Positions 42,328 to 51,499 of a stretch of 64,000 bases of DNA are shown one piece after another. Position 1 is the first letter of the stretch; each line of letters starts with the position of its first letter. The notes below the pieces were generated by a model. That model saw only the letters and a list, made by a program, of their open reading frames with translations, was not told the origin of the DNA and made no database searches. A program made the position numbers and the translations under genes. The stretch covers positions 1-64,000 of the forward strand of contig CAVPTW010000014.1 in NCBI GenBank assembly GCA_963708735.1, written 5' to 3'. Source of the DNA: JAGPUQ01 sp963708735. GTDB taxonomy: Bacteria; Pseudomonadota; Gammaproteobacteria; Pseudomonadales; Porticoccaceae.

Positions 42328-44058
42328 ATGTTGGACTATGTGATCAGGGGCGGAACCATCGTCGACGGCACTGGCGCCGCACGCTACCAGGGCGATGTCG
42401 GCGTCAGGGACGGACGCATCGTGGCGGTCGGCAAGGTCGACGAGCCTGCGAAAGAAACCATCGACGCCACCGGTCTGGTGGTGTCGCCGGGGTTTGTCGA
42501 TATCCACACCCATTACGACGCCCAGATATTCTGGGATCCGGCGCTGAGCCCGTCCTGCTACCACGGCGTCACCAGCGTATTCGCCGGTAACTGCGGCTTC
42601 TCGGTCGCGCCCCTCACCGCCGAAGGCGGCGATTACCTGATGAAAATGCTGGCCCGCGTCGAGGGCATGCCGCTCGCCAGCCTGCGCGATGGCGTGCCCT
42701 GGAACTGGACCTCGTTCGGGAGCTATCTCGATCGCGTCGAGGAGCGGCAACCTGCGGTGAACGTCGGCTTTCTCGTCGGTCACTCGGCGCTGCGGCGCGC
42801 GGTGATGGGCGAAGCGGCGGTGGATCAGGCCGCCAGCCCGAGTCAGCTCGAAGCCATGCAAAAACTGCTGCATCAGTCGCTCGCCGAAGGCGGCATGGGC
42901 TTTTCCTCGTCCCAGGCACCGACCCACAACGACGGCGCCGGCCACCCGGTGCCCTCCCGCGCCGCGACCAGCCAGGAGTTGATCGAGCTGAGCCGCTGCC
43001 TGCGCGATCACCCCGGCACCCTGCTCGAATTCATTCCGACGGTCGGGCCGTTTGAAGAAAAGCACATGCAGTTGATGACGGATATGTCGCTGGCGGCGCA
43101 GCGTTCGCTGAACTGGAACGTGCTGATCGTCAACACCGGCGCGCGCGCCATTTACGAAAACCAGATCAAGGCGGCGGACTACGCCGCCGAGCGCGGCGCC
43201 ACCATCCGCGCGCTGACCTTTGCACAGCCGGTCTCGCTGCGCCTCAACCTGCTGAGCGGTTTCGGGCTCGACGCCCTGCCGGGCTGGGCCGCCGTACTGG
43301 GTCTGCCGCTGGCCGAACGCATGGCGGCGCTGGCCGATCCCGCGACCCGCGCGCGCCTCATCGAAAATGCCGCGCATCCGGATGTCCCGGTGCTGCTGCG
43401 CGCCATGGGCAACTTCAGCGCCATGACCATCGAACAAACGTTTTCGCCCGCCACCAAGGCCTATCAGGGCCGCGGGCTGGCGGAAGTGGCGGCGGAACGC
43501 AAGCAAAGTCCTGCCGATGCCTTTTTCGATATCGCTCTGGCCGATGAACTGAAAACCTGCTTCTTGCCGCGCCTCGGCGGTGACGACGACGAGAGCTGGG
43601 CGCTGCGCGGCGCGGTGTGGAAGGATCCCCGCACCCTGGTGGGCGCGTCCGATGCCGGCGCCCATCTCGACATGATCGATACCTTTGCCTTCAGCACCAC
43701 CGTGCTCGGCGAGGGCGTGCGCAAGCGCAATCTGATGACCCTGGAAGAAGGGGTGCATCAGATCACCGACCTGCCGGCCCGGTTCATGGGGCTCAAGGAG
43801 CGGGGTCGCATTGCGGTCGGCTGGCACGCCGATCTGGTGGTGTTCGATGCCGACCGCATCCGCAAGGGACCGATCCACATGCGCTTCGACCTGCCCGGCG
43901 ACGCGGGACGCCTCTACTGCGAAGCCGAAGGCATCTCCCGGGTTCTGGTGAACGGCAAGGTGATCGTCCACAACAACCAGCTCACCGGCGCCCGGCCCGG
44001 CACCGTGCTGCGCTCCGGCCGCGACACCGAGACCGTGCCGATCCCCGCCGCGGGCTGA
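42328..44058 (+). CDS. D-aminoacylase-type amidohydrolase
   Basis: A 576-residue metal-dependent amidohydrolase of the amidohydrolase-3/N-acyl-D-amino-acid deacylase group. The metal site is evident: VDIHTHYDAQIFWDP (HxH), FAGNCGFSVAP (Cys ligand position), VGHSALR, and VGASDAGAHLDMID (Asp). It ends with the small beta-sandwich typical of the family. Such enzymes act on N-acyl-D-amino acids, cyclic amides or related amides; the long insertions here do not tell which. It stands alone between an isochorismatase relic and a strong hairpin. Confidence 0.9.
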   Translation: MLDYVIRGGTIVDGTGAARYQGDVGVRDGRIVAVGKVDEPAKETIDATGLVVSPGFVDIHTHYDAQIFWDPALSPSCYHGVTSVFAGNCGFSVAPLTAEGGDYLMKMLARVEGMPLASLRDGVPWNWTSFGSYLDRVEERQPAVNVGFLVGHSALRRAVMGEAAVDQAASPSQLEAMQKLLHQSLAEGGMGFSSSQAPTHNDGAGHPVPSRAATSQELIELSRCLRDHPGTLLEFIPTVGPFEEKHMQLMTDMSLAAQRSLNWNVLIVNTGARAIYENQIKAADYAAERGATIRALTFAQPVSLRLNLLSGFGLDALPGWAAVLGLPLAERMAALADPATRARLIENAAHPDVPVLLRAMGNFSAMTIEQTFSPATKAYQGRGLAEVAAERKQSPADAFFDIALADELKTCFLPRLGGDDDESWALRGAVWKDPRTLVGASDAGAHLDMIDTFAFSTTVLGEGVRKRNLMTLEEGVHQITDLPARFMGLKERGRIAVGWHADLVVFDADRIRKGPIHMRFDLPGDAGRLYCEAEGISRVLVNGKVIVHNNQLTGARPGTVLRSGRDTETVPIPAAG

Positions 44059-44070
44059 GCAACCCAGCCA

Positions 44071-44105
44071 CAAAGCCCCCGGCAACAGATTCGTCGGGGG
44101 CTTTG
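44071..44105 (+). terminator. Terminator-like hairpin after the amidohydrolase
   Basis: CAAAGCCCCCG (44071-44081) and CGGGGGCTTTG (44095-44105) form an 11-base-pair stem with a 13-base loop, 12 bases after the stop codon. The T-run is limited to CTTTG inside the stem, so it may terminate or merely stabilise the 3' end. Confidence 0.7.
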
Positions 44106-44209
44106 TGATGGCAACCGATCCGCGCCCGGCTCCCGAGTGCCATGCCGTGCAAAGCCCCGCGTATATACTGTGACGGTTCGATGACACGCGGACCGCGCGC
44201 AGCGGCGAA

Positions 44210-45875
44210 GTGCATCACTCCGTTCCACAACCGATGCCAGTGATGGGCCAACCGCCTCCCATTTCCCGTTCGATCTGGTCGCCGCTGGGATACCCGCTGT
44301 TCCGGGTGATGTGGCTGGGCATGACCGTGTCCAACATCGGCACCTGGATGAACGAGGTCGGAGTGACCTGGTTGATGGCGAGCATGGCGCCGTCCAACCT
44401 GATGGTGGCGCTGATCCAGACCGCGACCACCTTGCCGTTCTTTCTGCTGTCGTATCCCGCCGGCGTGATGGGCGACATCTGCAATCGCCGTACGGTGCTG
44501 ATCGCGCTGCACGTCTGGCTGCTGGTTTCAGCGGTGGCGCTCACGGTGCTCGCGCACCTGGAAATGACCACGGAATGGTGGCTGCTGATCCTCACTTTCT
44601 GCCTCGGTGCGGGCAACGCCATGATGCGCCCGTCCTGGAGTGCCAATATCCCCACCTTCGTGCCGCGCGCGCGAACTCAGCAATGCCATCACCCTGAACT
44701 CCCTCAGCACCAATATCAGCAAGGCCGCCGGACCCACGATCGCCGGACTGCTGCTCGCTGCCGCCGGACCCGTGGCGGTATTCGCGCTCAATGCGGCAAG
44801 TTTTGTGTTCGTGCTGGGCACTCTGGTGTTCCGTCACCCGCGCGCTTTCCACGTCCAGACGCAACTGCCGGCGGAATCCTTCGCCACCGCACTGCGCGCC
44901 GGCTTGCGCTATACACGCAACGATCCCGAACTGATTGCCCTGCTGATGCGTTGCATCGGCAGTTTCCTGTTCATCAGCGTGTTCTGGTCGATGCTGCCGG
45001 TGATCGTCGTGCGGGAAATGGGCGCCGGTCCCCAGACCTACGGTCTGCTGGTGGGCGGTACCGGCATCGGCTCGCTGATCGGGGCGAACCTGCTGCCCCA
45101 TCTGCTGCGGCGCGCAACTCGCAATCAGGTCTTCGGGGGCGCGTCCTTCGTCTTCGGACTGGCGCTGCTGGCGATGGCTTGGACTCGCGACTACTCGCTG
45201 CTGGGGCGCTGCTCGCTGGTGGTCGGCATCTGCTGGATCATGCTGTTTTCGTCGCTCGTGGTCGCTTCCCAGGCCACCGCCCCGCCCTGGGTGATGGCCC
45301 GCGTACTGGCGCTGGTGATGCTGGTCTATGGCGGCAGCGTCGCGGCCGGCAGCGCGCTCTGGGGCTGGCTGTCGGACCTGTTCAGCGTCCAGGCCAGCAT
45401 CGGCGTCGCGGTATCGGGAATGCTGCTGTCCCTGCTGCTCGGCCGCCGCTATCCCATTCCGCAGGAGGGGCATCGCAATCTAGGCACATCCGCGGTTCCG
45501 ATGGTCGCGCCCGTCCCGGAACTGGACCTGCAACGCGGCCCGCTGCTGGTCACCCTGGACTATCCGGTGCGCGACGGCAATCGGGCCGCCATGCGGGAAC
45601 GGCTCGAACGGTTGCGGCTGGCTCGCCTGCGCGCCGGGGCCGAGCGCTGGCAGGTCTGTGAGCTGCCCGGGCCTCCGCAAATCCTGCGCGAGTCGTTCAG
45701 GGTGCCATCCTGGCTGGCCTATCTGCGCCTTCAGGAACGGCTGACCGCCGCGGACCGGATGGTTGAATCGGAACTGGCAGGGTTGGCCGGCGCACCACCG
45801 GTGCTGCGCCATCTGGAGTTCGACGGTGATGGCAGCGATCCTTCCCGGTCGATCCCGGGCCCCGAGCTTCAGTGA
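44210..45875 (+). CDS. MFS_3/EntS-like transporter interrupted by a frameshift
   Basis: Two frames together encode one 12-TM major facilitator protein of about 550 residues. The first (from GTG 44210 or ATG 44234) covers TM1-5, with GMTVSNIGTWMNEVGVTWL and YPAGVMGDICNRRTVLI (motif A-like). The second continues with ELSNAITLNSLSTNISKAAG to the end at 45875, including a cytoplasmic C-terminal domain (VTLDYPVRDGNRAAMRERLE) seen in this subfamily. The break lies in a run of five CG pairs at 44664-44673. A -10-like TATACT is at 44164-44169. As given, the protein would be truncated; the gene is otherwise intact, so a recent lesion, slippage or sequence error are all possible. Confidence 0.8.
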
Positions 45876-45891
45876 TGACCCGGAGCTCCGA

Positions 45892-46308
45892 TCATTGTCC
45901 GGCGGGATCAGGTTTACTGACTCCCAGCTTCTCCAAGGCCGCAATCGCCGCAGGGTTGAGCTGGTCGGCGGCCAGACGCAACCAGTGAACGGCGGCTTGC
46001 GGATCCCGCTCCACACCCTCGCCGCGCAGATACAGGACGCCGAGGTTGTACTGGGCGTTCTCGTAGCCCTGCTCCGCGGACTTGCGGTACCAGCGCGCCG
46101 CTTCCCCCTTGTCAACCGGCACACCATGTTGCCCTGTCTCGTGGAGCACTCCGAGGTTGTATTGCGCCACCCGATCACCGGCCTGCGCGTTGCGCTGCAG
46201 ACCCGCCAGATCGACCGTCACCTGCTGCTCCGGCGCCGCCACGGCGCTCATCGCCGCCACCAGGCAGCAGACCCGGAACAACAAACTCATCACTTTGCGG
46301 ACTCCCAT
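45892..46308 (-). CDS. Secreted Sel1-repeat protein
   Basis: A 138-residue protein with a signal peptide (MGVRKVMSLLFRVCCLVAAM, cleaved after SAVAA) and two to three Sel1-type TPR repeats: AQYNLGVLHETGQHGVPVDK, EAARWYRKSAEQGYENAQYN and LRGEGVERDPQAAVHWLRLA. Sel1 repeats mediate protein contacts. It is the last gene on the strand carrying the fap operon, 121 bases after fapF, and could be an accessory factor for amyloid export or regulation (inference). It converges on the MFS gene. Confidence 0.85.
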   Translation of the reverse strand: MGVRKVMSLLFRVCCLVAAMSAVAAPEQQVTVDLAGLQRNAQAGDRVAQYNLGVLHETGQHGVPVDKGEAARWYRKSAEQGYENAQYNLGVLYLRGEGVERDPQAAVHWLRLAADQLNPAAIAALEKLGVSKPDPAGQ

Positions 46309-46429
46309 TTCTCTCTCCTCGGTGGACAGGCATCATGCGGGCCGCCACCCGCCGCGCAAGGACGCGGCGGGAAACTCCGGCTCGCAGCCTGCAACCCGTT
46401 CGGCAACCGGCGGCAGGTCGCTGCATCGA

Positions 46430-47716
46430 TCAGAACCGATAGGGAAACTTGAGCGCGAATGTGTAATCGGACGCGTCATTGGTCAACCCCATCCCCAGAT
46501 TGCTCACCACCGACAGGCGGTCGCTCATCGCATAGGTCACGCCGATGTCGAAGGTACCCGTGGTGGTGTCCGAACCGACCACCGTCTGCGTGCCGAATCC
46601 CGGCCGGGTGATCTCGGTTTCGTCGATGAAGCGCTGGGTGAACGAGGTGCTAAAACTGGTTCTTTCGTTGATCGCGAAGGCGATCCCCAGCGAAAACTGG
46701 TACTGGTCGCCCAATTGAACCTTGCCGGGAGATGGCAGGGCTTCCGGATCACTGCCCAGGTCGTTGAAGTCATCCTCGAAATAATGCCGCCAGGAGATGC
46801 TGCTGAACAGAATGGCCGGGTCCACCGTCTTGAGAAACGACAAACCGGTCTGGACGCCCCACAAGCCGCTGCCGGTGGGCAGTTCCTCCGGAAACTCCAG
46901 GTTGGTATTGAGCGGGTCTTCCAGAAAGTCGATGCCGTAGGGATCCCGGCCGGTCGGCGCAATGACACTGGTGTTCCAGACGATATCGGGCCGGTTCGGG
47001 GTCTCCGGAAACAGACGGTAGCTGACGCCCAGGGAGATGTCACCCAGGTCGTTGTCGTCGACCTTCTTCTCGGTCTCGAGAATCGACGACAGTTCCTGCC
47101 CGCCGGACCTGGTGGTGGTCTCGCGATATACGAAGGGCACATTCAGATTCAGTTGCAGGCGGTCGGTCACCGTCCAGCGACCGGTCAGATTGGTGGTGAG
47201 GATGTCCGAGTCGATCTCGTCAATGCTGATGTCGCCCAAGAAAATCGCATCCAGCGCCAGAAAACCGTTGAGCAATAGCTGGCTGCGGTCGAAATGGGCG
47301 TACTCGAAACCCAATTCCACGGAAAATTTCTGGTCGAACAGGGTGTGCTCTTCGAGCAGCAGATCCTGGACCCCGCGGCTGGCGCCGGGGCTCTTGCGGG
47401 TCGGGGTATCCCCCGGGGCAGCGGCCTGAGCGGTACGATCCTGTGCGGTACGATCCTGTGCGGTTTCGGGCTGCGGCGGCGAGGCCTGCTGGGCGGGCCG
47501 CCGCTGCGGTGGCGGGTTGGCTCCGACGCGGTTTTCCAGGAGCTGCACCCTGCGCATCAACTGGGCGTTGATGCGCTTGAGCTGCTCCAGTTCCGCGCGG
47601 ATGTCCCCCGGCGCGGCTTGCTCCGCCGGCGCGGCGGCCTCCTGCGCCGCTACGGGAAGACCCAGTGCGAGCGACGAGAGCAGTGCCGCTGGCACGGCGA
47701 GCTTTCCTGGTTTCAT
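46430..47716 (-). CDS. fapF: FapF, outer-membrane amyloid exporter
   Basis: A 428-residue protein, the expected size for FapF of the functional amyloid in Pseudomonas system, a trimeric 12-strand beta-barrel that exports Fap subunits. After a signal peptide (LAVPAALLSSLALGLPVAAQ) comes the N-terminal coiled coil DIRAELEQLKRINAQLMRRV, then a Gln/Pro/Ala-rich linker, then alternating amphipathic strands ending in a C-terminal aromatic, YTFALKFPYRF. The ATG at 47716 has AGGA 8 bases upstream. The linker contains short tandem repeats (AQDRTAQDRTAQ). Position after fapE and fapD confirms the assignment. Confidence 0.87.
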   Translation of the reverse strand: MKPGKLAVPAALLSSLALGLPVAAQEAAAPAEQAAPGDIRAELEQLKRINAQLMRRVQLLENRVGANPPPQRRPAQQASPPQPETAQDRTAQDRTAQAAAPGDTPTRKSPGASRGVQDLLLEEHTLFDQKFSVELGFEYAHFDRSQLLLNGFLALDAIFLGDISIDEIDSDILTTNLTGRWTVTDRLQLNLNVPFVYRETTTRSGGQELSSILETEKKVDDNDLGDISLGVSYRLFPETPNRPDIVWNTSVIAPTGRDPYGIDFLEDPLNTNLEFPEELPTGSGLWGVQTGLSFLKTVDPAILFSSISWRHYFEDDFNDLGSDPEALPSPGKVQLGDQYQFSLGIAFAINERTSFSTSFTQRFIDETEITRPGFGTQTVVGSDTTTGTFDIGVTYAMSDRLSVVSNLGMGLTNDASDYTFALKFPYRF

Positions 47717-47804
47717 ACCCCTCATCCTATTGGTGTCAAACAAATGCCTGCGCCGCCGGTAGCATACCGGCGAGGCAGGCGCGATCAAGCTCCAGGCCGC
47801 GATC

Positions 47805-48638
47805 TCAGAGCAGATTCATGACGCGGTCGGCACGAAAGCGCGGGCCATCCGATTGCGACAGCGCGTTTTCGAAGGCGACCTGCAGCATCAGGTCGTTGAC
47901 GATGCGATGGCCATCACCCTCCAACCGGACCGCTTGCAGCAACTGGTTGTGGTTGGTCACCGGATTCATCCCCAGGCGCTGCGTCACCTGGTTGCCCAGC
48001 GAGGTAATGGTGAAGCCGACCCCGCCGGTGGTGGTGAACTGGGTCACCATATCACCGTTTTGAAACGTCTGATCCACGGGCGCACTGGTCACCTGCGTGT
48101 CTGCGAGCACCGGAGCGGCATTCGTGGGAATCACTGCGTAGCCGACGTTGTTTTTCACTTCGTTGTTGGAGCCCGACACCTGGATGGCCTGCACCGCGCC
48201 GTCGATCTGGGCCAGCGCCGCGTTGGGCGCCGGTGCCGGCGTATTGGCCACCGGCTCGCCCAAGGTGCCGCCGACCCGATAGGCCACCCGGGTCTCGGGC
48301 CCGGAATTGTCGACCTGCAGATCAAGGCTGGCGGTATGGGTTGCCGGAGCCGCTGCGGCCGCCGGACTTGCGGATAGCGCGCCCGCGGTGGCACGCGCAT
48401 GCGAAGCGGTATCGACCACCGCCGCGGGGTTCGTCCAACTGGTGGTCACGGACATGCCGAAATACTGCACTTGGCGGCCGACGACGAACTTGCCGCGCAT
48501 CTCGGCGAGCGCCTCTTCGGACAGTTCCTTGAAGATGGCGGCGCCCGCCAATGGCGCCTGCGCCAGCAATGTTGCGGCGATTGCGACGGCAAGGGGTTTG
48601 CGCAACCCGTTCCAGGCTGCACTGCTGCTTGAATTCAT
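47805..48638 (-). CDS. fapE: FapE-like amyloid accessory protein
   Basis: A 277-residue secreted protein with signal peptide (LRKPLAVAIAATLLAQAPLA ending GAA). The mature start (LSEEALAEMRGKFVVGRQVQ followed by YFGMSVTTSW) matches the FapE pattern of a short LRG/MRG segment followed by a beta-rich domain. FapE is a minor component of Fap fibrils and is exported with FapB/FapC. The ATG at 48638 has AGGAGG 8 bases upstream. It is longer than Pseudomonas FapE (roughly 190-240 residues) by an Ala-rich insert near residues 70-85. The gene lies between fapF and fapD. Confidence 0.75.
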   Translation of the reverse strand: MNSSSSAAWNGLRKPLAVAIAATLLAQAPLAGAAIFKELSEEALAEMRGKFVVGRQVQYFGMSVTTSWTNPAAVVDTASHARATAGALSASPAAAAAPATHTASLDLQVDNSGPETRVAYRVGGTLGEPVANTPAPAPNAALAQIDGAVQAIQVSGSNNEVKNNVGYAVIPTNAAPVLADTQVTSAPVDQTFQNGDMVTQFTTTGGVGFTITSLGNQVTQRLGMNPVTNHNQLLQAVRLEGDGHRIVNDLMLQVAFENALSQSDGPRFRADRVMNLL

Positions 48639-48691
48639 GGCCCTTTCCTCCTCATTTTCCATTCCGTGAAAGCGTTCGTGAAAGACCGGCT

Positions 48692-49456
48692 TCAGAACAG
48701 ATCGGCATGGGTAAAGCCGAAGTCCAGCAGCTCGCTGTCGGTCAACGGGGTGTGGTCATACAGAAACTTGCGTGCCGTCAAGGGCGGCTCTGGGCGGCTC
48801 AGCACCGTATCCCGGTCGAAACCGCCGCCCAGGATGGCGAAGACGGATCCGTTCCAGCTCGCCATGAAGTCCTTCATGGGCATGATGCGATTGCCCAATG
48901 CCGGGTCGCCGACGTAGACACTGTCCTCGGTGATCTTGCGGATTACCACGAAGTGCTTGTAGCCGCGCAGGTCGAGCAGCGCGATGGTGGGAATGCGCAG
49001 CTTGGCGAGCATCTCCGGGGGCAGTTCGTAACCCCGGCCGCGCAGGCCGAGGGTTTCGACGTAATGCCGGATATCCAGCAGCGAGTAGCCCTTCTCCTTG
49101 GCCAATTCTTCGTCCGCGACCTGGGCCAGGCCCAGAATCACATCGACCTCGTTGACATCGAGGTCGTAGGCGTAGCGCAGAATGGTGGCGGTCGCCGCCG
49201 CGCCACAGCTGAAATCGAAGCGCTGCTGGATAATATTCTGATAGCGGCGCTCGCGGAGGCTGATCACCCGCTTGCTGAACTGCGGCACCTCGCCCAGCCC
49301 GTAGAAGCGGTGCACCGTGCCCTCTTGGGCGCCCGCGGGCAGGGCCGCAGCCAGCCACAGCGCACAGCAGCCCAGCGCGGATGCCGCCCACCCGGTTCTT
49401 CCCCTGGGGATGCGGAGCGCGGGGTCGGCGGCTGAAACTGAGATTCTGGGGTTCAT
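48692..49456 (-). CDS. fapD: FapD, C39-family peptidase
   Basis: A 254-residue cysteine peptidase of family C39 with a signal peptide (about residues 20-44, ending LPAGA). The active site is complete: Cys in QQRFDFSCGAAATATILRYA, His in YKHFVVIRKI, and Asp in VGDPALGNR. In Pseudomonas, FapD is a periplasmic protease needed for amyloid secretion. The ATG at 49456 (MNPRISVSAADPALRIPRG) was chosen because the frame upstream has no homology. It follows fapC after a GC-hairpin spacer. Confidence 0.87.
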   Translation of the reverse strand: MNPRISVSAADPALRIPRGRTGWAASALGCCALWLAAALPAGAQEGTVHRFYGLGEVPQFSKRVISLRERRYQNIIQQRFDFSCGAAATATILRYAYDLDVNEVDVILGLAQVADEELAKEKGYSLLDIRHYVETLGLRGRGYELPPEMLAKLRIPTIALLDLRGYKHFVVIRKITEDSVYVGDPALGNRIMPMKDFMASWNGSVFAILGGGFDRDTVLSRPEPPLTARKFLYDHTPLTDSELLDFGFTHADLF

Positions 49457-49536
49457 GTCAGGTCTTGCGATTGCGTGAGAACTTGAAACCGGCTCGGGGC
49501 CAAACCTTACATTGCCAGTGCACCCCTGCGCCTCGT

Positions 49537-49582
49537 CTCCGCGGTCGCGGAGGGAGTACCGGGGGCGGAAACCCGCCCCCGG
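49537..49582 (-). other. Two GC-rich hairpins between fapC and fapD
   Basis: A perfect 10-base-pair stem CCGGGGGCGG/CCGCCCCCGG (49559-49568 with 49573-49582, loop of 4) lies next to a second stem, TCCGC/GCGGA, within 49537-49552. There is no T-run downstream on the minus strand. Such hairpins after a highly expressed first cistron often protect the upstream mRNA or limit read-through, which would favour FapC over FapD-F. This is an inference. Confidence 0.55.
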
Positions 49583-49637
49583 CACCGGGACCGCTCTAAG
49601 GCAAAGCGCCCGCCGGACGATCCGCGCGACGGACGAT

Positions 49638-51325
49638 TTACTGCTCGCCGCCACCACCACCGGGCGGAGGCGGAGCCACCGCCGGCGTGCCGATGCTGGC
49701 AATCGCCAGGGCGTTGCCCTGCAGGTTGCCATTGCCGGCCGCCACGTTGATGGCGATGTTGCCGCTGGCGTTGCTGAAGGCGTCGCCCGTCAGCGTGGCG
49801 TTGTTCACCACGGCGTTGGGCACTACCTGGATCACCGGCAGCATACCGGTCAGCGCGACGTCACCCAGATCAATGGTTCCGAGCTCGGTAAACACGAAGG
49901 CACCACCGTCATTCAGGTCGTCCTGGGGGTTCTGCACGCTACCGTCCACGTCGATGTGGCCGGTTGAGTCACCGCTCGGATGGTCCAGTGCGCCACTCCA
50001 GGTATCCAGGTATTGATCGCCGCGCTGGTCGGCGATCCCTTCGTAGGTACCAGTGGCGGTACCGGTGAGGGTGACTTCCATGCTGGCGTCTTCAGTCGAA
50101 CCCTGGCCTACCGACAGATTGTCGTGCACGGACTGGTTCGAAGAAGCGGTGGCCAGCGCCATGACGCCGGAGTTCTCGGCCAGCGCCAGCTGGTTGGCTT
50201 GGCCATTGTTGTTACCCGCGACCACGTTGACGGCAATGTTGCCGGAGAAGCCCGAGCCTACGCTGTCACCGACAAAAGCATCATTGGTGCCGGAGGAGGG
50301 GTTCTCGTTGTTGTAGGAGTACTGGTCGGAGAAGGTTTCCGCCTCTGCCGCACCACCGAACAGCAGATCGATGTCGAAGCTGGCGCTGAACGCATAGTGC
50401 TGCTCGTCCACGGTTTTCCAGCTTCCTTCTTCGCTGTAGTCGTCGGAATATTCGGCGTGCGCGCTTTGCGAGGAAGACTCGGTACCGGTCCAGGACTCGG
50501 CATCGCGCCCGGCGACACCGTGGTCGATGGTGCCATCCTCGATGCCGAGCAGGCCGCCGGCAACAAAACCGCCTTCGGCCGAAACGGCATTCAGATCCTC
50601 GCCGCCCAAGAGTCGCCGCCGATATCGGCTTCGAACTCACCCAGCGCCGCGCCACCGACCACACTGCTGACGGAGTAATCACCGTCCGGGGTTTTCACCG
50701 CGATCTTGTCATCCACATCAAGATCGACGTCCAGATGGGCCTCGCTGGAGCTGGTGAGGGTGTCGGTCTCGGTTACGGCGTGGGAGGCATCGGCGGTTGC
50801 CGCTGCGTGCTGGCTCCAGGTCCAGGTGCCGGAGTTGTTGTTGACCTGATCGTCGCTGGTGCTGAAGTCGATATCGATGGTGTGCGTGCCGTTCAGCGAA
50901 TCGCCCTCGGCGATGGCCACCGAGTTCTGCTGCACGTTGTTGCTGCCGGCGGCCACGTTGACGCCCGCGTTGCCGGTGGCATCGGACAGCACGTTGCCGT
51001 TGAGCGTGGCGTTGTTGTCATCGTTGAGCGAGCCGGGAGTCGACAGTACAGCACCGCTGTCCGGATCGATTTCCAGCTTGCTCAGCTTGTTGTCATGGGT
51101 CTTTTGATTGACCTCTGAAAACGCCGCCGCGCTGGAGTCCACCAGCACCAGACCCAGGGTGTAGATCTGGCCGTAGTAGCTGAGGTTGTAGTCGACGTCC
51201 ACAGTCTTGTCGATGTCGATATCGCTGCGTTTGCCATAGGGCATGGATTCCTGCGCGTGGCTGAAGCCCGCCCCCATGGCCATGGCCACTGCCACCGCAA
51301 GCGGCAGCCTCTTGAAGTTACTCAT
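49638..51325 (-). CDS. fapC: FapC, major functional amyloid, interrupted by a frameshift
   Basis: Two overlapping frames (51325-50591 and, shifted, about 50609-49638) form one 562-residue FapC. It has a signal peptide (MSNFKRLPLAVAVAMAMGAG ending SHA) and the three amyloid repeats: R1 near residue 105-140 (ATGNAGVNVAAGSNNVQQNS), R2 near 352-390 (SGNIAVNVVAGNNNGQANQL) and R3 near 508-545 (ASGNIAINVAAGNGNLQGNA). The GDQYLDTWSG, STGHIDVDG and LNDGGAFVF segments match Pseudomonas FapC. The C-terminus (PPPPGGGGGEQ) lacks the CxxC motif. The start has a strong AAGGAG. The downstream frame has no signal peptide, so it is not a separate gene; one missing base near 50600 (in GACTCTTGGGC) explains the break. 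Confidence 0.85.
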
Positions 51326-51499
51326 CTTCGTTCTCCTTAGTGATGGCATAGGTCAGAATCACGTCTCCGCCTCCACACCCAACCCACCGAAGCTGCGTCG
51401 CTAATGCACGGCTGGCCCTGCGCAATCCACTGCCGGTAAGGGGCATTGGTGAGACACTACAGATGGCGAGCACAGCTTTACCTCGGTTGCGAACGGCGG

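Noticed and set aside
49638..50609. Separate gene overlapping the end of the first fapC frame
   Set aside because: It lacks a signal peptide, starts at a TTG, and carries only the later part of FapC (R2 and R3). A frameshifted single gene explains it better.
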